From: Micavibrio sp.
GTDB taxonomy: Bacteria; Pseudomonadota; Alphaproteobacteria; Micavibrionales; Micavibrionaceae
Reading direction: 5' to 3'
Assembly (NCBI GenBank): GCA_028290825.1
Contig: JAQGJB010000035.1
Span: forward strand, 1-64,000
Length of the DNA stretch: 64,000 nt
Each line of letters begins with the position of its first letter. Position 1 is the first letter of the stretch. Shown in pieces: positions 44,148 to 52,952 of the stretch. The translations under genes were made by a program, and so were the position numbers. The notes under the pieces are model-generated. The model searched no databases. It saw only the letters and a program-made list of their open reading frames with translations, and was not told the origin of the DNA.

Positions 44148-44447
44148 CTATGCGGACGGACCTTTCGGCTTGTCGACCATCGTGAAGCCCGGTGTCGCCG
44201 GGTTTGGCTGGAGGCTTTGGTTCTGGTCCATGCGCTGCTGCAGCCCCAGGGATTTTTGTTCGAACATGGCTTTGCCGTCATCGCGCGAACATCTGGCCGC
44301 CGCTTCAAGGTTGGCAACACCGTAGGTCTGTTCGGTTCTGGGGGCGGGCTGGCCCAGCACAATACGGCCATCGTCGCCGAGGGTGGGTGTGAATGTACGG
44401 CCCCGGCCTTCAAATTGTATAGTCGTCTGATCAATAGCCTGGCCCAT
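44148..44447 (-). CDS. Small hypothetical protein
   Basis: A 99-residue protein of unknown function, polar and Q/R-rich (IDQTTIQFEGRGRTFTPTLGDDGRIVLGQPAPRTEQTYGVANLEAA...). No signal peptide or membrane segment. The ATG at 44447 is preceded by AAGGGGAATGACGC, a usable site. A longer reading in another frame on this strand (44117-44464) is less protein-like. The terminator downstream supports a real transcript. Confidence 0.55.
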   Translation of the reverse strand: MGQAIDQTTIQFEGRGRTFTPTLGDDGRIVLGQPAPRTEQTYGVANLEAAARCSRDDGKAMFEQKSLGLQQRMDQNQSLQPNPATPGFTMVDKPKGPSA

Positions 44448-44491
44448 GCGTCATTCCCCTTCATTTATCTCTGGTCTTAGAATATCGCCAA

Positions 44492-44534
44492 AAGGTTAAC
44501 AAACCTTCAAGATCACGCAATTGTTCGCAGTTGC
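44492..44534 (+). promoter_or_regulatory. Two hairpins in the serC leader region
   Basis: AAGGTT-AACA-AACCTT (44492-44507) and GCAATTG-TTCG-CAGTTGC (44517-44534, UUCG tetraloop, one G-U pair) occur in the 151-base divergent gap upstream of serC. They could be leader RNA structure or operator sites. A conserved serC leader RNA is described in alphaproteobacteria, but I could not check this sequence against it. Confidence 0.35.
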
Positions 44535-44598
44535 ACAAAGCCCCGGCTCGCGGTATTTTTGGCCGTCTTAATAATCTAAGGAAAAAGGATTTCCCCCC

Positions 44599-45771
44599 AT
44601 GACCGCGAAGCCAGCCGTAAAACCCCAAAATCCGTGTTTTTCCTCAGGTCCCTGCGCCAAACGTCCAGGCTGGAGCCTGTCGGCGCTGGAGGGAGCGTTT
44701 CTCGGGCGGTCCCACCGCGCGGCGGAGGGCAAAGCCAAGCTTAAGGAAGTGATTGATCGTCACCGTGCAGTGCTTGGTATACCGGCCGATTACCGGATCG
44801 GTATTGTTGCCGGGTCGGATACCGGTGCCATTGAAATGGCCATGTGGTCGATGCTGGGGCAACGCGGCGTCGATGTGCTGGGCTGGGAAGTCTTCGGCCT
44901 CGACTGGATCAAGGATATTACATCGCAGCTGAAGCTTGAGGATGTGCGGACGATGAAAGCGGATTACGGCCAGTTGCCGGATCTGTCGCAGGTCGATTGC
45001 GACCGTGATGTCGTCTTTACGTGGAACGGCACCACGGGCGGCGTGCGCGTGCCGGATGCCGACTGGATCAAAGCGGACCGCAAGGGGCTGACATTCTGCG
45101 ATGCGACGTCCGGCGTTTTCGCCTACGACCTGCCATGGGACAAACTGGATATCACCACCTGGTCGTGGCAGAAGGTTCTGGGCGGCGAGGCCGGGCATGG
45201 CATGATCGTACTCAGCCCGCGTGCCGTCGAACGTCTGACCGCGTACAAGGCGCCGCGCCCGCTGCCGAAAATTTTCCGCATGGTGAATGGCGACAAGCTG
45301 ATCGAGGGAATTTTCCAGGGTGAAACCATCAATACGCCGTCCATGCTGGCGGTTGAGGATTGCATCGACGCGCTCAAATGGGCGGAGGGCTGCGGTAACC
45401 TGAAGGGGCTGATCAAACGTGTTGATGATAACTACGCGGCTGTCGAAGGCTGGGTTGCGAAAACAGACTGGATCGATTTCCTGGCGACGGATGTTGCCTT
45501 CCGGTCTAAAACGTCCGTGTGCCTGAAGATTGTCGATCCGTGGTTTACGGACCTTGATGACGACGGGCAGCAGGCGGTGATCAAGGACCTGGCGAAAATC
45601 CTGTCCAAGGAAAACGCCGCGCATGATATCGTCGGTCACCGCGACGCGCCTGCGGGTTTGCGTCTGTGGTGCGGGGCGACGGTGACGGCATCCGATCTCA
45701 CGCTTCTGACCGGCTGGCTCGACTGGGCCTATGCCGCGACGAAAGAAGCAGCCCAGGCTAAAGCGGCCTGA
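44599..45771 (+). CDS. serC: Phosphoserine aminotransferase SerC, methanosarcina type
   Basis: A 390-residue PLP-dependent aminotransferase of the TIGR01365 branch: [15 protein letters not shown] at the start, [64 protein letters not shown] where K is the Schiff-base lysine. It converts 3-phosphohydroxypyruvate to phosphoserine. AAGGA precedes the ATG. A strong terminator follows, so it is transcribed alone rather than with serA. Confidence 0.96.
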   Translation: MTAKPAVKPQNPCFSSGPCAKRPGWSLSALEGAFLGRSHRAAEGKAKLKEVIDRHRAVLGIPADYRIGIVAGSDTGAIEMAMWSMLGQRGVDVLGWEVFGLDWIKDITSQLKLEDVRTMKADYGQLPDLSQVDCDRDVVFTWNGTTGGVRVPDADWIKADRKGLTFCDATSGVFAYDLPWDKLDITTWSWQKVLGGEAGHGMIVLSPRAVERLTAYKAPRPLPKIFRMVNGDKLIEGIFQGETINTPSMLAVEDCIDALKWAEGCGNLKGLIKRVDDNYAAVEGWVAKTDWIDFLATDVAFRSKTSVCLKIVDPWFTDLDDDGQQAVIKDLAKILSKENAAHDIVGHRDAPAGLRLWCGATVTASDLTLLTGWLDWAYAATKEAAQAKAA

Positions 45772-45796
45772 TCCTTTAACTGATTGCATTCAGCAG

Positions 45797-45830
45797 GACG
45801 GCAGGGATGAAAGTCCCTGCCGTCTTCTTT
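45797..45830 (+). terminator. Intrinsic terminator of serC
   Basis: GACGGCAGGGA, loop TGAAAG, TCCCTGCCGTC is a perfect 11-bp stem followed by TTCTTT, 25 bases after the serC stop. Confidence 0.88.
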
Positions 45831-45845
45831 GGTAGGGAACCAAAG

Positions 45846-45869
45846 ACGCCACCAGCCCGTTGGTGGCGT
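45846..45869 (+). promoter_or_regulatory. Hairpin in the leader of the AsmA gene
   Basis: ACGCCACCA, loop GCCCGT, TGGTGGCGT is a perfect stem about 27 bases before the asmA-family start and has no T-run after it. It may limit or stabilise the leader transcript, or be a second weak terminator. Confidence 0.4.
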
Positions 45870-45895
45870 GATGATAATAAGGAAACGCCGCCCCA

Positions 45896-47896
45896 ATGAG
45901 AGAAAAACGGAGATTGCGCCACCGCGCAATGACAATCGCGGGATCAGTCCTGCTCGTGCTGATCATTATGATGATCGGTATCGTCTTTTTCTTTCCGGAG
46001 AACCTAGTGCGGCATACGCTTGGGGCGCAGGCGTCCAATAAGATCGGGCGTGAGTTTGCCATTGACGGGCCGTTCCGCATCGACTGGGACTGGACCACAC
46101 CGCGTGTCCATGCCGAGGGTATCCGTATCGCCAATACCGCCGGCTCTGCCGACAAGAATATGGTGTCGATCAAATCGCTCGATTTCAGTATCAATATCTG
46201 GCGGCTGCTGTCCGGCCGCATGGTTATTCCCGAATTAAGTGCGGTTGAGCCGCGCATCGTGCTGGAGAGACAGGACGAGAAAAACGCCAACTGGGAGTTC
46301 CCGGCTTTTTCCAAGGCGAATGCCGCAGCCTCGGCGGCGCTGCCGCAGACGCGGCGTGATTTTCCGATCCTTGGCGAAATGCGGTTCAGCAGCGGTGAAT
46401 TGGTCTACCGGGACGCGGTTAAAAAGCTCGACGTTTCGCTGAAGCTCGATACCGCGACGGGGGATCAGGAACGGCGCGAATTCAAAGTATCCGGCCACGG
46501 CACGTTACAGGGCCAGAATTTCGATCTCGATGCAACCGGCGGCTCGCTGATGATGCTGCGCACCGACAGGCACCCCTACCCTCTCGACCTGACGCTCAGC
46601 ATGGGTGCGACCAAAATCGCGGTCAAGGGCAGCTTTGACGATCCCGTACAGATGAAGGGGATTGACGCCACGCTGGAACTCTCCGGCCATAACCTGGCTG
46701 ACCTGTTTTACCTGACCGGCATCCCGCTGCCACCGACACCGGCCTACAAGCTTTCAGGGGCGCTGAAAAAAGATGCCGATACCTGGGGCTTTGAGAATTT
46801 CAAAGGGACCGTGGGGGGGAGCGATCTTTCCGGCAATCTGACCTATGAGACGGTCAATGACCGCGGCATGGTCAAAGCCAACCTGTTTTCTAACAAAATG
46901 GATATTGATGATCTTGGCGGGCTGATCGGCCTGTCGCCGAAAGCTGCCAAGGCGCAAGACGGCGAGCAGCAGGAAAAAGCGGCGGAGCAGAAGGCCAGCC
47001 CGAGACTTCTGCCCGATGTCCCCATCAATCTCGACCGCCTGCGCTCGGCCGATATGGATGTGACGCTCAAGGTGTTGCAGATCCACGCGCCCGGCTGGCC
47101 GTTCCAGGATATGGATGCGCGGTTCCTTCTTGATAACGGCGTCTTGAAAGTTGATCCGCTGAAATTCGACATGGCGGACGGATCGGTGGACGGATCGCTC
47201 AAACTCGACGGGACCAAGGATATTCCGGATGTCAGTTCCAACCTCGACCTGAAGAAGCTGAGCCTGAAAGGCTTCTTTGCCGGCACGCGGTTCGAGGCCC
47301 TGTCGTCGGGTCATATCGGCGGTCATATCGAACTGGCGGGGCGCGGCAAGACGCTGGCCGACGTCCTGGGGGTCAGCAACGGGCGTGTCGTGGCGGTCAT
47401 GTCGGGCGGTACGGTATCGCTGCTTCTGGTGCGGGCGGCCAACATTGACCTGCAAAAGGCGCCGCCCTTATTCGTCGGCCCGGATGAAAAAACCGAAGTG
47501 CGCTGCGCCATTGCGGATTTCAAGGTTGATAACGGCGTCCTGACATCGCAAATCTTCAATATCGATACGACGGCCAGCAACCTGTCCGGCCCGACGGCGA
47601 TCAATCTTAGAAATGAAACCATCGATGCGAAGATCGTTTCACAGGCGAAAGACCCAAGCTTTGTGGCCGGGCAGATCCCGATCACCATCACCGGTCCGCT
47701 GAAAAGCCCAAGCATCGGTCTTGACCCGGTCGAGGCCGGAAAGCGCGGCGCGGTGGCTGTTGCGCTCGGGGCTGTGTTGACGCCGCTGGCCTCTATCATT
47801 CCCTTTATCGATATGGGTGTAGGCAAGGACAGCAATTGCGGTGCTTTAATCGCAAAGGCGAAGGCAGATGCCGGCGCGCCCGTCAAGACGAACTAA
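45896..47896 (+). CDS. AsmA family envelope protein
   Basis: A 666-residue AsmA-type protein: a cytoplasmic basic start, one N-terminal membrane anchor (AGSVLLVLIIMMIGIVFFF), then a long beta-rich periplasmic body with the family signature NLVRHTLGAQASNKIGREFAIDGPFRIDWDWTTPRVHAEGIRIAN and a C-terminal AsmA_2-like segment (GGTVSLLLVRAANIDL...). AsmA-like proteins are thought to carry phospholipids between membranes. Its last residues include one cysteine (SNCGALIAKAKA), a common tail in this family. It stands alone in its transcription unit. Confidence 0.92.
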   Translation: MREKRRLRHRAMTIAGSVLLVLIIMMIGIVFFFPENLVRHTLGAQASNKIGREFAIDGPFRIDWDWTTPRVHAEGIRIANTAGSADKNMVSIKSLDFSINIWRLLSGRMVIPELSAVEPRIVLERQDEKNANWEFPAFSKANAAASAALPQTRRDFPILGEMRFSSGELVYRDAVKKLDVSLKLDTATGDQERREFKVSGHGTLQGQNFDLDATGGSLMMLRTDRHPYPLDLTLSMGATKIAVKGSFDDPVQMKGIDATLELSGHNLADLFYLTGIPLPPTPAYKLSGALKKDADTWGFENFKGTVGGSDLSGNLTYETVNDRGMVKANLFSNKMDIDDLGGLIGLSPKAAKAQDGEQQEKAAEQKASPRLLPDVPINLDRLRSADMDVTLKVLQIHAPGWPFQDMDARFLLDNGVLKVDPLKFDMADGSVDGSLKLDGTKDIPDVSSNLDLKKLSLKGFFAGTRFEALSSGHIGGHIELAGRGKTLADVLGVSNGRVVAVMSGGTVSLLLVRAANIDLQKAPPLFVGPDEKTEVRCAIADFKVDNGVLTSQIFNIDTTASNLSGPTAINLRNETIDAKIVSQAKDPSFVAGQIPITITGPLKSPSIGLDPVEAGKRGAVAVALGAVLTPLASIIPFIDMGVGKDSNCGALIAKAKADAGAPVKTN

Positions 47897-47911
47897 ACGA
47901 CGGGGCCGTTT

Positions 47912-48556
47912 CTATCTGTTCCGGAAGACAAGGCAATGCGTGTGCGGGTAATCCGGCTTCGCATTTTTCCACGCCACCACGATTTCATTTTCCAGGCTCA
48001 GGACGTCGCCGACCGCAATACTAAGATCGCGGACCAGTGGCGTATATATCCGTCCCGGAATATTATCGACATGCACAACGATGCGGGCGTTCTTCTTCAT
48101 AACGCCGCCAACCTGTGTAAATATCTTCTGCATCTGCTTTAGATAAGTGGCATAGCCTGCCTTCGCCGGGTTACCTGCGCTCAACGGGTTCCATTTATCG
48201 CCCTTTGGCATGAAGGGTGGGGACGTCATGCAGAAATCCATTTTGGGAAACCCCAGCTTCGCGAGTTTCAGGCTGTCGCCGCAGGCAAGGTTGCCCCAAT
48301 GCCGCATCTGTCCCGCCACCCATTCAAAGCGGCGTTCGTCATATTCGATCCCGAAGGGAATGCGGCCCATCTCTTCGGCAACGAACAGGGTGGTGCCAAG
48401 GCCGGCGAAGGGATCAAAAATTTTATCGCCGCGTTTGGTGAATTCTTTCAGGAAATGCCGGACGAGAGGTTCCGGGTATTTAATGTCATTGGCCTCAAAC
48501 GGTGGTGGGTCGCGTTCGAGCTTATAGGGCAGGGTGATGAAATTGTTCACGCTCAT
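47912..48556 (-). CDS. Solitary DNA (N6-adenine/N4-cytosine) methyltransferase-like protein
   Basis: A 214-residue SAM-dependent methyltransferase of the N6/N4 DNA type: motif I IFDPFAGLGTTLFVAEEMGRIPFGIEYD and motif IV MDFCMTSPPFMPKGD. A target-recognition domain is not obvious given the short length, so its sequence specificity is unclear, and an RNA or tRNA substrate is possible. No restriction enzyme gene is near. Its ATG overlaps the stop of the upstream small gene (ATGA), so translation is coupled to it. Confidence 0.8.
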   Translation of the reverse strand: MSVNNFITLPYKLERDPPPFEANDIKYPEPLVRHFLKEFTKRGDKIFDPFAGLGTTLFVAEEMGRIPFGIEYDERRFEWVAGQMRHWGNLACGDSLKLAKLGFPKMDFCMTSPPFMPKGDKWNPLSAGNPAKAGYATYLKQMQKIFTQVGGVMKKNARIVVHVDNIPGRIYTPLVRDLSIAVGDVLSLENEIVVAWKNAKPDYPHTHCLVFRNR

Positions 48557-48936
48557 GTTCCGACGGTTGCCAGATGCCTGATGACAATGCCGGTGGTGAA
48601 ATTTCCGACCTCAATCTCCTGACCCGAAAGTTCACTTGGGTCCTTGCCAAACAGGTTGGCAGTCAGCCACAGGCCGAGGTCTTCCGGCGTAATGCTCTGC
48701 ATATCTTTACGGTCGATATATTTCTGAAAAGCGGCAAGACCCTGCATGAAGGCCGGATATTCCTCGATCAACCTGGCGCAGCTTGCGGCATTGGCCATTT
48801 CGCGTTTCTCGAAACTCGGCTGCGACGCGCTGGTGACATCGTTCATCAGGCGGAAGGGCATCGCCTTATAACTGCCCCCTGCGATGAGGGAATACAGGCC
48901 GGAATAGTCTTTAGTGATATCCAGGGCTTTTTGCAT
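48553..48936 (-). CDS. Small hypothetical protein coupled to the DNA methyltransferase
   Basis: A 127-residue protein I do not recognise. It has a helical middle (NAASCARLIEEYPAFMQGLAAFQKYIDRKDMQSITPEDLGLWLTANLFGKDPSELSGQEIE) and no signal peptide. Its stop overlaps the methyltransferase start by four bases, so a shared job is plausible but unproven. Confidence 0.65.
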   Translation of the reverse strand: MQKALDITKDYSGLYSLIAGGSYKAMPFRLMNDVTSASQPSFEKREMANAASCARLIEEYPAFMQGLAAFQKYIDRKDMQSITPEDLGLWLTANLFGKDPSELSGQEIEVGNFTTGIVIRHLATVGT

Positions 48937-49082
48937 GACAAGAGGCTAATCGGTTTGTCGTAATCAATCAACATGAAAAGTATCCCGGCTTTTCCCCATT
49001 GGCAAAAAGAAGGACACTGGCTATCACTGATATTGCGCAGCGCACAAAACAAGACGCACAAACATTTACAGAGGGTACCGCC

Positions 49083-50666
49083 ATGACCAAAGTTCTGATC
49101 GCCGACAAAATGGACAAACTCGCCGCTGAAATCTTTCAGAACAACGGCATTGAGATCGATATCAAACCGGGCCTGACACCGGAAGAACTGGGCGCGATTG
49201 CGGGTCAGTATGACGGTATCGCGGCGCGGTCTTCTGCCAAGGTGACGGCGGCAGTGATTGCAGCGTCCCAGCCGCGCCTGAAAGTGATCGGCCGCGCCGG
49301 GATTGGCGTCGATACGATTGATGTTCCTGCCGCGACGGAGGCAGGGATCGTGGTCATGAACACACCCTTCGGCAATTCAATCACCACGGCGGAACATGCG
49401 ATTGCGATGATGTTCGCGCTGGCGCGTCAGATCCCCGAGGCCAATGCCTCGACCCATGCGGGCAAGTGGGAGAAATCGAAATTCATGGGTGTCGAGCTGT
49501 ACAGCAAAACCCTCGGCATCGTCGGCTGCGGCAATATCGGTGCGATTGTCGCCTCCCGCGCCATCGGCCTGCAGATGAAAGTCGTTGCGTTTGATCCGTT
49601 CCTCACCGCGGAACGCGCGGCGGAACTGGGGGTCGAGAAAGTTGAGACACTGGACGAATTGCTGCCCCGCGCCGATTTCATCACCATCCACACACCGATG
49701 ACGGACTCGACGCGCGGCATCATCAACGCAGCGGCGATTGCGAAAATGAAGAAAGGTGTGCGTCTCATAAACTGCGCGCGCGGCGGCTTGATCGTTGAAA
49801 AAGATCTGAAAGATGCGCTGGATTCAGGCCATGTCGCTGGCGCGGCCCTCGATGTGTTCGAAACGGAACCGGCGACGGAGAATGTCCTGTTCAATCATCC
49901 GAATGTCGTCTGTACGCCGCATCTGGGCGCGTCGACGTCCGAGGCGCAGGTCAATGTCGCGATCCAGGTGGCGGAGCAGATGTCCGATTTCCTGCTGAAC
50001 GGCGCTGTCTCAAACGCCGTTAACATGCCGTCAATCTCGGCGGAGGATGCGCCGCGTTTGAAACCTTACATGAAACTGGCCGAACAACTTGGCGGCTTCA
50101 TCGGTCAGGTGGCCGAACAGGGCATGACCAAGGTGACCATCGAATATCAGGGCGACGTGGCGAAGCTTAACACCAAGCCGCTGAACGCGATGATCCTCGC
50201 GGCGCTGCTGCGCGCCTCGCAGGACGGGGTCAATATGGTCAGCGCACCGATGATCGCAAAATCGCGCGGCATTACGGTGTCCGAAACCAAGACCGAGGAA
50301 TGCTCCGAGTTTCATACCGCTGTCATCGTGACGGTGGCGACGGCGGAAGGGGATCGTTCGATCACCGGGACGCTGTTTGCGGGCCGTGAACCGCGGATCG
50401 TGTCGATTGAAGGCGTGCCGGTTGAGGCCGCGCTTGGCGGACATGTGCTCTATGTCCGTAACGATGACACACCGGGCATCATCGGCCAGATCGGCACCAT
50501 GCTGGGTGATGCAAAAGTCAACATCGCCGATTTCCGTCTGGGCCGCGTGGCCGGGAAATCGACGGCGGTGGCGCTGGTGGCGGTCGATTCCGAAGTGCCG
50601 GATGCGGTGTTTTCCAAAATCGCGGGTCTGTCACAGGTCCGCCAGGTTAAAAGGCTGAAATTTTAA
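49083..50666 (+). CDS. serA: D-3-phosphoglycerate dehydrogenase SerA, long form with ACT domain
   Basis: A 527-residue SerA. The NAD domain has GIVGCGNIGAIVASRA, catalytic Arg in INCARGG, Glu in DVFETEPA and His in CTPHLGAST. The C-terminal third holds the allosteric substrate-binding domain and an ACT domain (HVLYVRNDDTPGIIGQIGTMLGDAKVNIADFRLGR). It commits 3-phosphoglycerate to serine synthesis. ATG 49083 is preceded by GAGGG; the reading from 48999 adds 28 residues with no family match. Confidence 0.97.
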   Translation: MTKVLIADKMDKLAAEIFQNNGIEIDIKPGLTPEELGAIAGQYDGIAARSSAKVTAAVIAASQPRLKVIGRAGIGVDTIDVPAATEAGIVVMNTPFGNSITTAEHAIAMMFALARQIPEANASTHAGKWEKSKFMGVELYSKTLGIVGCGNIGAIVASRAIGLQMKVVAFDPFLTAERAAELGVEKVETLDELLPRADFITIHTPMTDSTRGIINAAAIAKMKKGVRLINCARGGLIVEKDLKDALDSGHVAGAALDVFETEPATENVLFNHPNVVCTPHLGASTSEAQVNVAIQVAEQMSDFLLNGAVSNAVNMPSISAEDAPRLKPYMKLAEQLGGFIGQVAEQGMTKVTIEYQGDVAKLNTKPLNAMILAALLRASQDGVNMVSAPMIAKSRGITVSETKTEECSEFHTAVIVTVATAEGDRSITGTLFAGREPRIVSIEGVPVEAALGGHVLYVRNDDTPGIIGQIGTMLGDAKVNIADFRLGRVAGKSTAVALVAVDSEVPDAVFSKIAGLSQVRQVKRLKF

Positions 50667-50737
50667 TTGCCATATAATTTTTCAGCGTCTATATTGACAT
50701 AATGTTTCGAACAGCATTTTTCAAGGGAGAACTGAAC

Positions 50738-51079
50738 GTGCCGTATATGGAAGAAATAATTAGTAACGATCTGGTCAGATTGTTTGGCACAACTCCGGGC
50801 ATTGATCCGAACGGCGACAGGATCAATATATGGAAGAAAAGCGTCGACTATTACGCGGAAATGGTAGCGAGGGCAGAGCTTGCTCACTCTATGACAGATG
50901 ATGTTTCCACTTCCCAGCTTCCCGCAGGGCCCCCGTCAATCCGCGACGATTTTATTGAGAGCGGGGGACAATTCCATCCCGTCACTCCTGACGGGGTCAG
51001 GCTTCTTCAGTTTCGTATTGCCGAATCCTGGAGACAATGGAAACCGGAACCATGCGACCGGACACCGCAACCCAAGTAA
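50738..51079 (+). CDS. Small hypothetical protein
   Basis: A ~113-residue polar protein of unknown function (MEEIISNDLVRLFGTTPGIDPNGDRINIWKKSVDYYAEMVARAEL...). The GTG at 50738 is eight bases after AAGGGAGA and is preferred; ATG 50702 would give 125 residues. No motifs, signal peptide or membrane segment. Composition is more even than its GC-rich neighbours. Confidence 0.5.
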   Translation: MPYMEEIISNDLVRLFGTTPGIDPNGDRINIWKKSVDYYAEMVARAELAHSMTDDVSTSQLPAGPPSIRDDFIESGGQFHPVTPDGVRLLQFRIAESWRQWKPEPCDRTPQPK

Positions 51080-51196
51080 TAACAACAATAATCAGATCCT
51101 TTATATCGCATTTATTGTTTAAGCTGCTCCTATTGTCATGATCGGTGTCGCGCCCTACTCTTACTGCGGTTTTAAAATCGCAGGCAGGGGCAGGGT

Positions 51197-52648
51197 ATGG
51201 CTGACACGCAACAATTCTTTAAAGAACAGTCCTTTATCAACGGCGAATGGGTCAAGGCTGATAGCGGCAAGACCTTTGCTGTTGATAATCCTGCCGACGG
51301 CAAAATCGTTGCCAATGTTGCCGATATGGGGGCGCCGGAAACGACGCGTGCAGTAGAGGCAGCCTATGCGGCCTTCCCAGCGTGGAAAAAGATGCTGGCG
51401 AAAGACCGGGCGAAGATCCTGCGCAAATGGTCCGATTTGATAGTCGCCAATGCCGATGCGCTGGCGGCGCTGCTGACGATGGAGCAGGGGAAGCCTCTGG
51501 CTGAAGCCAAGGGCGAGATTATCAACGGGGCGGGTTTCATCGAATGGTACGCGGATGAAGGTCGCCGGGTTTACGGCGATACGATTCCACCGATGAAGGA
51601 TTCGGCCCGCATTATCATTACAAAAGAACCGATCGGTGTTGTCGGCGCGATCACGCCGTGGAATTTTCCGTCGTCGATGATTACGCGGAAGCTGGGTCCG
51701 GCGCTGGGTGCGGGATGCACCGCAGTCTTGAAGCCTGCGGCGGAGACGCCTTTATCGGCGCTGGCGCTGGCGGTGCTTGCGGAACAGGCGGGAATGCCGA
51801 AGGGTGTTTTTAATATTGTTACGGGCAAAGATGCCGCGGCGATTGGACAAGTGCTGACCACGCATCCGCATGTGAAGAAGATTTCGTTCACCGGATCGAC
51901 AGAGGTTGGCAAGGTTCTGCTGGCGCAGGCTGCATCGACAGTGAAGAAATCGTCGATGGAACTGGGCGGTAATGCGCCGTTCATCGTATTTAATTCCGCC
52001 GACCTCGACAAAGCGGTCGAGGGCGCGGTGGCCAGCAAGTACAGAAACGCCGGTCAGACCTGTATCTGCGCCAACCGCATTTACGTGCAGGACGGGATTT
52101 TTGAGGAGTTTACCAGACGCCTGACCGAAAAAGTCAAAGCGATGAAAATCGGGCCGGGGAACGAAGCGGGCGTGAGTATCGGCCCGCTGATCAACCAGAA
52201 AGGGTTCGACAAGGCGAGGCGGCATATCGACGATGCGGTGGCGAAAGGGGCGGCCCTGGTTTACGGCGGTGGCCAGAATGCGGCGGGCGGGCTTTTCATG
52301 ACCCCGGCCATCCTGACCGGGATGACTCCGGACATGATGATGACGCAGGAGGAAACTTTTGGCCCCGTTGCCGGTTTGTACCGTTTCGCGGACGAGGCGG
52401 AGGTGATCGCCCTTGCCAACGACACGCGCTTTGGCCTGGCGTCTTATTTTTATACGAATGAGCTGGGCCAGGCTTTCCGAGTCGCGGAGGCGCTGGAATA
52501 CGGCATGGTGGCGGTTAACGAATCACTGCTTTCCTATGAGGCGGCCCCGTTTGGCGGGGTGAAGGAATCCGGACTTGGCCGCGAGGGGTCGAAATACGGG
52601 TTGGAAGATTACCTGAGTATCAAATACACCCTGGTTGGCGGAATTTAG
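51197..52648 (+). CDS. gabD: NAD(P)+-dependent succinate-semialdehyde dehydrogenase
   Basis: A 483-residue aldehyde dehydrogenase of the GabD type. The catalytic Cys is 289 (NAGQTCICANR) and the general base Glu is 255 (MELGGNAPF). PWNFPSSMITRKLGPALGAGC and GLASYFYTNELG are as in succinate-semialdehyde dehydrogenases. It converts succinate semialdehyde to succinate in GABA catabolism. CAGGGGCAGGG precedes the ATG at eight bases. No gabT is nearby. Confidence 0.93.
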   Translation: MADTQQFFKEQSFINGEWVKADSGKTFAVDNPADGKIVANVADMGAPETTRAVEAAYAAFPAWKKMLAKDRAKILRKWSDLIVANADALAALLTMEQGKPLAEAKGEIINGAGFIEWYADEGRRVYGDTIPPMKDSARIIITKEPIGVVGAITPWNFPSSMITRKLGPALGAGCTAVLKPAAETPLSALALAVLAEQAGMPKGVFNIVTGKDAAAIGQVLTTHPHVKKISFTGSTEVGKVLLAQAASTVKKSSMELGGNAPFIVFNSADLDKAVEGAVASKYRNAGQTCICANRIYVQDGIFEEFTRRLTEKVKAMKIGPGNEAGVSIGPLINQKGFDKARRHIDDAVAKGAALVYGGGQNAAGGLFMTPAILTGMTPDMMMTQEETFGPVAGLYRFADEAEVIALANDTRFGLASYFYTNELGQAFRVAEALEYGMVAVNESLLSYEAAPFGGVKESGLGREGSKYGLEDYLSIKYTLVGGI

Positions 52649-52952
52649 CCATTTGGGGTGTTTCCTGCGTTTAATAATCACTTGGTAACATCTTGTCGTT
52701 AGGATTGTTTTTCAGAGCTGTCCATCCCTCGCGGGGTAAAGGCTGAATAAATGTTGAAAAAGCGTGGAAAAACAGTAAAAAGGGCGCATGTTACCCATCG
52801 CAAATCCAAGCGGTGTGAATATCCATAATATGTTTGACAGAGTATGACAAATCAGTTAAAACATATGCACTTCAAACAGTAACTATTGGTTTTATTGCCA
52901 ACAATTCAGCTAACACCCCTGCGGAGGGGTTTGTTCAAGGAGAACAAATACC
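52649..52952 (+). other. 304-base leader region of the giant adhesin gene
   Basis: No gene seen. It contains a likely promoter (see separate entry), the start of the adhesin mRNA, a small perfect hairpin ACCCCT-GCGG-AGGGGT at 52915-52930 followed by TTTG, and the AAGGAGA ribosome binding site at 52937-52943, nine bases before the ATG. Confidence 0.6.
52834..52862 (+). promoter_or_regulatory. Predicted sigma-70 promoter of the adhesin
   Basis: Perfect TTGACA at 52834-52839, 17-base spacer and TAAAAC at 52857-52862 (four of six -10 positions). Transcription would begin near 52870, leaving an ~85-base untranslated leader. Confidence 0.5.

Noticed and set aside
44644..45789. 381-codon open frame opposite serC.
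   Set aside because: serC is unambiguous on the plus strand; the minus frame has no start support or protein character.
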